DNA from: Chloroflexota bacterium
Lineage (GTDB): Bacteria > Chloroflexota > Anaerolineae > Anaerolineales > Anaerolineaceae
NCBI GenBank assembly: GCA_021796375.1
Contig: JAJYJF010000008.1
Span: 1 to 16,781 of the forward strand
Direction: 5' to 3'
DNA: 16,781 nt
Positions 13,402 through 16,781 of this stretch are shown piece by piece (position 1 is the first letter of the stretch; every line of letters starts with the position of its first letter). The position numbers were made by a program, and so were the translations under genes. Below the pieces are notes generated by a model that was not told the DNA's origin, searched no databases, and saw nothing but the letters and a program-made list of their open reading frames with translations.

Positions 13402-15093
13402 ATGACCGAGAGCCCCACCTTCGGTGCGACAAATTTCATCCGCGAAGCCATCGCCGAAGACCTGGCAGCCGGGCGGTTCAACCGGGTGCAGACCCGCTTT
13501 CCCCCCGAGCCGAACGGCTACCTGCACATCGGGCATGCCAAGGCGATCGTGATCGATTTTGGCACCGCCGAGGCTTTCAACGGCATCTGCAGCCTGCGCT
13601 ATGACGACACCAACCCGGTCAAAGAAGACGTCGAGTTCGTGGATGCGATCAAGGAAGACATTCACTGGCTGGGGTTTGACTGGCAGGACCGCGAGTTTTA
13701 CGCCTCGGATTATTTTGACCGGCTCTACGCGTTCGCCCTGCAGATGATCCGGATGGGCAAAGCTTACGTGGACGATCTCTCCGCCGACGAGATCCGCGAG
13801 TACCGCGGCACGCTGACCGAGCCCGGTAAAGAGAGCCCCTACCGCAGCCGCGGTGTCGCGGAAAACCTGGACCTCTTCGAGCGCATGCGCGCCGGTGAGT
13901 TCCCCGACGGCGCCCGCACGCTGCGCGCCAAAATCGACATGACCTCCGGCAACATCAACCTGCGCGACCCGGTGATGTACCGCATCCTGCATGCCCGCCA
14001 CCACCGCACCGGCGACAGGTGGTGCATCTACCCGATGTACGATTTCGCCCACGGCCAGTCGGATTCGATCGAGGGCGTCACCCACTCGCTGTGCGACCTG
14101 GCTTACGAGGACCACCGGCCGCTGTACGACTGGTTCCTCGACCAGCTGGGAATCTTCCACCCCCGCCAGATCGAATTCGCCCGCCTCAACCTGACCTACA
14201 CCATCCTGAGCAAGCGCTACCTGAAGCAGATGGTCGACAGCGGGCTGGTCTCCGGGTGGGACGACCCGCGCATGCCAACCCTGCGCGGGATGCGCCGCCG
14301 CGGCTACACCGCCCGCGCGGTGCGCAACTTCATCGAGACGGTCGGCGTGGCCAAGAAAGAAAACCTGATCGAGATTTCGCTGCTCGAGCACCTGGTTCGC
14401 GAGGACCTTAACAAGGTCGCCCTGCGCGTGCTGGGCGTGCTCGACCCGGTGAAGGTGATCCTCGATAACTATCCGGAAGGGAAGGTGGAGGTTCTCGAGG
14501 CGATCAACAACCCCGAGGACCCTTCGGCGGGCACGCGAGATTTGCCTTTCGCGCGCGAGCTCTACATCGACCAGGACGACTTCCGCGAGGAGCCGCCGCC
14601 CAAGTACTTCCGCCTGGCGCCCGGCCGCGAGGTCCGGCTGCGCTACGGCTATATCATCCAGTGCCAGAGCTTCGTGAAAGACGAGCGGACCGGGCGGGTG
14701 ACGGAAATCCATTGCACCTACGACCCGGAAACCCGCGGCGGGTACGCGCCGGACGGGCGCAAGGTCCAGGGGACGATCCACTGGGTCTCCGCCGCGCATG
14801 CCATCGACGCGGAAGTGCGCCTGTACGACCGGCTCTTCACCCTGGAAGATCCCCGCGAGGTCAACGAGGGGAAGACCTTCCTGGACTACCTGAACCCGGA
14901 TTCGCTCAAAGTCCTGCCGAACTGCAAGCTCGAGCCGGGCCTGAGAGACGCCGCGCCGGGCGGGCATTACCAGTTCGAGCGCAAGGGCTTCTTCGCCGTC
15001 GATTGGGAATCGACGCCCGAGCACCCGATCTTCAACCAGACCGTCCCCCTGCGCGACAGCTGGGCCAAGATCGAGGGCGCTAAAAACAAGTAG
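13402..15093 (+). CDS. glnS: Glutaminyl-tRNA synthetase
   Basis: A class I synthetase that attaches glutamine to tRNA-Gln. The 563-residue length agrees with E. coli GlnRS (about 554). The catalytic core shows [15 protein letters not shown] with HIGH at 42-45, the [12 protein letters not shown] segment typical of GlnRS rather than bacterial GluRS, and the KMSKS counterpart ILSKR (about 268-272). The C-terminal half is the two-barrel anticodon-binding region (for example [18 protein letters not shown] and [10 protein letters not shown]), again GlnRS-specific. The ATG at 13402 has AGGAG six bases upstream; an earlier ATG at 13384 has none. It lies just downstream of tRNA-Gln(CUG), with which it probably shares a promoter. 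Having GlnRS means direct Gln-tRNA charging is possible; the transamidation route (GatCAB) cannot be judged from this window. Confidence 0.97.
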   Translation: MTESPTFGATNFIREAIAEDLAAGRFNRVQTRFPPEPNGYLHIGHAKAIVIDFGTAEAFNGICSLRYDDTNPVKEDVEFVDAIKEDIHWLGFDWQDREFYASDYFDRLYAFALQMIRMGKAYVDDLSADEIREYRGTLTEPGKESPYRSRGVAENLDLFERMRAGEFPDGARTLRAKIDMTSGNINLRDPVMYRILHARHHRTGDRWCIYPMYDFAHGQSDSIEGVTHSLCDLAYEDHRPLYDWFLDQLGIFHPRQIEFARLNLTYTILSKRYLKQMVDSGLVSGWDDPRMPTLRGMRRRGYTARAVRNFIETVGVAKKENLIEISLLEHLVREDLNKVALRVLGVLDPVKVILDNYPEGKVEVLEAINNPEDPSAGTRDLPFARELYIDQDDFREEPPPKYFRLAPGREVRLRYGYIIQCQSFVKDERTGRVTEIHCTYDPETRGGYAPDGRKVQGTIHWVSAAHAIDAEVRLYDRLFTLEDPREVNEGKTFLDYLNPDSLKVLPNCKLEPGLRDAAPGGHYQFERKGFFAVDWESTPEHPIFNQTVPLRDSWAKIEGAKNK

Positions 15094-15123
15094 CGCTTCG
15101 CGCGCCCCCAGGGCAATAAAAAA

Positions 15124-15164
15124 GATGGATCCCGCAGCGTCTGCTTCGGGATCCATCCTTTTTT
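15124..15164. terminator. Bidirectional rho-independent terminator between glnS and nagZ
   Basis: GATGGATCCCG (15124-15134) pairs perfectly over 11 bp with CGGGATCCATC (15147-15157). A run of A lies before the stem (from 15118) and a run of six T after it (15159-15164), so it works in both directions and serves both convergent genes. Confidence 0.92.
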
Positions 15165-15208
15165 AATGAGAGCGCCCCAGAACCCAGGGGGCTTTTCCCT
15201 GCCCAGAA

Positions 15209-16781
15209 TCAGCCGATCCTGACCGGCAGCCTGCCTGGGAAGCCCGCCCGGCCGAACAGCGCCCCGGCCAGGGCGTTCATGGACGGCTCCAGGATCCCGT
15301 ACGTGCAGGCAAAGGTCGGCGCCTCCGGGATTGCCCCCGCGTCGTAGGGCAGGCGCAGGGCTGCCGCGGCGGTCGGGATGCCGCTCCGGACGACGGCGCG
15401 GACCAGATCCGCCTGCCCGGGGTGGTGGCAGGCGTTGATCGTCCCCACCACCACGAACTGGAACCCCCGCAGCGCGTCGAGGAGCGCCGCGATGTCGCCG
15501 CCGGTTGGCGCCACCGGCACGACGAACTCGCGGGTGGGCTCGTGAAAGCGCCGCACCGCCCCGGCCAGCCCCGGGTGGACGTACGAAGAAGTATCCGCCG
15601 GGGTCAGGTCCCGGGGCTGCGGGACGACCACCGCGATCCGGTCCCCGGGGGCGGGCCGCAGCGGCAGGAGGCCGGCGCGGTCGCGCACCAGGGTCAGCGA
15701 AGCCGCGGCGATTTCGTCGGCGACCGCGCGGTGCGCCGCGCAGCCAACCGCCTCGATCTCCGGCTGCGCCCGGCCCGCGAGCCAGCCTTTGAGCTCCACC
15801 ACCCGGTTATAGGCGGATCGCAGGTTCTCCTCCGGGAGCTCGCCCGAGCGGGCAGCCTGGAGCAGGCTGGTGTAGGCCCGGCGCTGGTCTTCCGGATCGG
15901 CCCCCATGAGCAGCAGGTCGATCCCCGCCTGCGCGGCCCGCAGCGCGTCCTGTCCCAGCTCCTCCCCCTGGCGGATCGCGCGCATATCCATCGCGTCCGA
16001 GACGGCGACCCCCGTAAAGCCCAGCTCGCCGCGCAGCAGCCCGCCCAGGACCGCCGGGGAAAGCGTGGCGGGCAGCCCCTCGCGGCCGTCGACGGCCGGA
16101 AGGGCGACGTGCGCGGTCATCACCAGCCTGACGCCCGCCCGGACAGCCGCGGCGAAAGGAGGAAGTTCTACGGAGCGCAGCCGGTCCAGCCCGTACGGCA
16201 CGGAAGGCACACCGTGGTGAGAATCGCTGGCCGTATCGCCGTGCCCCGGGAAGTGCTTGGCCGTGGCGGCCACCCCGCAGGACTGGATGCCTTCGATCAC
16301 CGCCGCCGCCAGCTCCCCAACCCGCTCCGGGTCTTCGCCGAAAGAGCGGACCCCGATCACCGGGTTCTGGGGGTTGATGTTCACGTCGCAGCAGGGGGCA
16401 TAGGCCACATTGATCCCCATCGCGGCCAGCTCGCGGCCGATCACTTCACCCGCCTGGCGCGCCAGGCGGGTCGAGCCGGCGGCGCCCAGCGCCATGTTTC
16501 CCGGCAGCGGTGTGGCGCCCTCGCCGATCGCCATCAGCTGGCCGCCTTCCTGGTCGGCCGCGATCAGCAGCGGCGGCAGACCCAGCGCCATGGCCGCCTG
16601 CTGGAGCCGGGCGGTGAGCTGGCGGACCTGTCCGGGGGTGCGGACGTTGAGGCGGCGGAAGAGCGTCACCCCGGCGGGGCGGTACTCCTGGAGCGCCCGC
16701 AGCAGCTCCGCCGAGGGCTCGTCCCGGCCGTCGAAGGCCACCAGGAGCCTCTGGCCGACCAGTTGGGGGATGGACGCCCGG
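15209..16781 (-). CDS. nagZ: Glycoside hydrolase family 3, NagZ-type beta-N-acetylhexosaminidase (N-terminus outside window)
   Basis: Removes N-acetylglucosamine from muropeptides or related glycans in cell-wall recycling. At least 524 residues are in the window and the frame runs open through the right edge. The GTG at 16741 is internal, because the residues upstream (LVGQRLLVAFDG) continue the family N-terminus. Numbering from that GTG, the barrel shows LLIAADQEGGQL (58-69), the NagZ signature KHFPGHGDTASDSHHG (162-177) with the Asp/His catalytic pair, and VSDAMDMRAI (247-256) whose first Asp (249) is the likely nucleophile. A C-terminal domain follows from about residue 330, as in two-domain Gram-positive-type NagZ. 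Whether it is exported cannot be judged without the N-terminus. Transcription ends at the shared terminator with glnS. Confidence 0.92.
   Translation of the reverse strand, partial: RASIPQLVGQRLLVAFDGRDEPSAELLRALQEYRPAGVTLFRRLNVRTPGQVRQLTARLQQAAMALGLPPLLIAADQEGGQLMAIGEGATPLPGNMALGAAGSTRLARQAGEVIGRELAAMGINVAYAPCCDVNINPQNPVIGVRSFGEDPERVGELAAAVIEGIQSCGVAATAKHFPGHGDTASDSHHGVPSVPYGLDRLRSVELPPFAAAVRAGVRLVMTAHVALPAVDGREGLPATLSPAVLGGLLRGELGFTGVAVSDAMDMRAIRQGEELGQDALRAAQAGIDLLLMGADPEDQRRAYTSLLQAARSGELPEENLRSAYNRVVELKGWLAGRAQPEIEAVGCAAHRAVADEIAAASLTLVRDRAGLLPLRPAPGDRIAVVVPQPRDLTPADTSSYVHPGLAGAVRRFHEPTREFVVPVAPTGGDIAALLDALRGFQFVVVGTINACHHPGQADLVRAVVRSGIPTAAAALRLPYDAGAIPEAPTFACTYGILEPSMNALAGALFGRAGFPGRLPVRIG

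Noticed and set aside
13333..15156. 607-residue open frame on the minus strand opposite glnS
   Set aside because: It lies entirely antisense to a certain GlnRS gene, has no ribosome site and low-complexity Ala/Val/Asp/Arg composition; it arises from third-position G+C bias.

Overview
The window is about two-thirds G+C, densely coded, and uses GTG and TTG starts as well as ATG. It shows ordinary bacterial gene order with no insertion sequence, phage gene or CRISPR array. An Nfn-type NAD(P)H:ferredoxin oxidoreductase, an NADP-type glutamate dehydrogenase, a soluble GAF histidine kinase and a short Ig-fold lipoprotein fit an anaerobic or facultative bacterium, and the overall flavour is Chloroflexota (Anaerolineae-like). 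The taxon is an inference from protein resemblance only.

Layout. Positions 1-2019 (minus): a two-component pair, kinase first and then an OmpR-type regulator cut by the left edge. 2111-2491 (minus): a small secreted Ig-like lipoprotein. 2765-4120 (plus): glutamate dehydrogenase gdhA, with a long hairpin in front of it. 4121-4490: a gene-free stretch with a strong terminator-like hairpin, two more hairpins, and a TATAAT promoter overlapping a dyad. 4491-6764 (plus): nfnA-nfnB, the two subunits of the electron-bifurcating transhydrogenase. 6837-9570 (minus): a large polytopic membrane protein followed by an aldo/keto reductase. 9975-10496 and 10648-11151 (plus): a small membrane protein and an unrecognised soluble protein. 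11166-12102 (minus): a YbaK-family deacylase overlapping a peroxiredoxin-like gene. 12199-13227 (plus): an EamA-type transporter. 13266-15093 (plus): tRNA-Gln(CUG) followed by glutaminyl-tRNA synthetase. 15209-16781 (minus): a NagZ-type glycosidase whose start lies outside the window; it is separated from glnS by a near-perfect bidirectional terminator.

The most interesting item is the peroxiredoxin-like gene at 11166-11648. Its reading frame is interrupted by a single TGA (11508-11510) exactly where the family has the first cysteine of its CxxC redox motif. Read as selenocysteine, the motif is U-P-Y-C, and homology continues undisturbed on both sides. A 6-bp hairpin with a G-starting tetraloop begins 19 nt after the TGA, its loop 25 nt after, which fits a bacterial SECIS element. 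An automatic annotation would call this a pseudogene or two fragments. It is best read as a selenoprotein co-transcribed with, and overlapping, a tRNA-editing gene.

Functional links: gdhA needs NADPH, and Nfn can make NADPH from NADH plus reduced ferredoxin, so the two neighbouring units together look like an ammonium-assimilation/redox-balance block. The tRNA-Gln and glnS adjacency pairs a tRNA with its own synthetase under one clear promoter.
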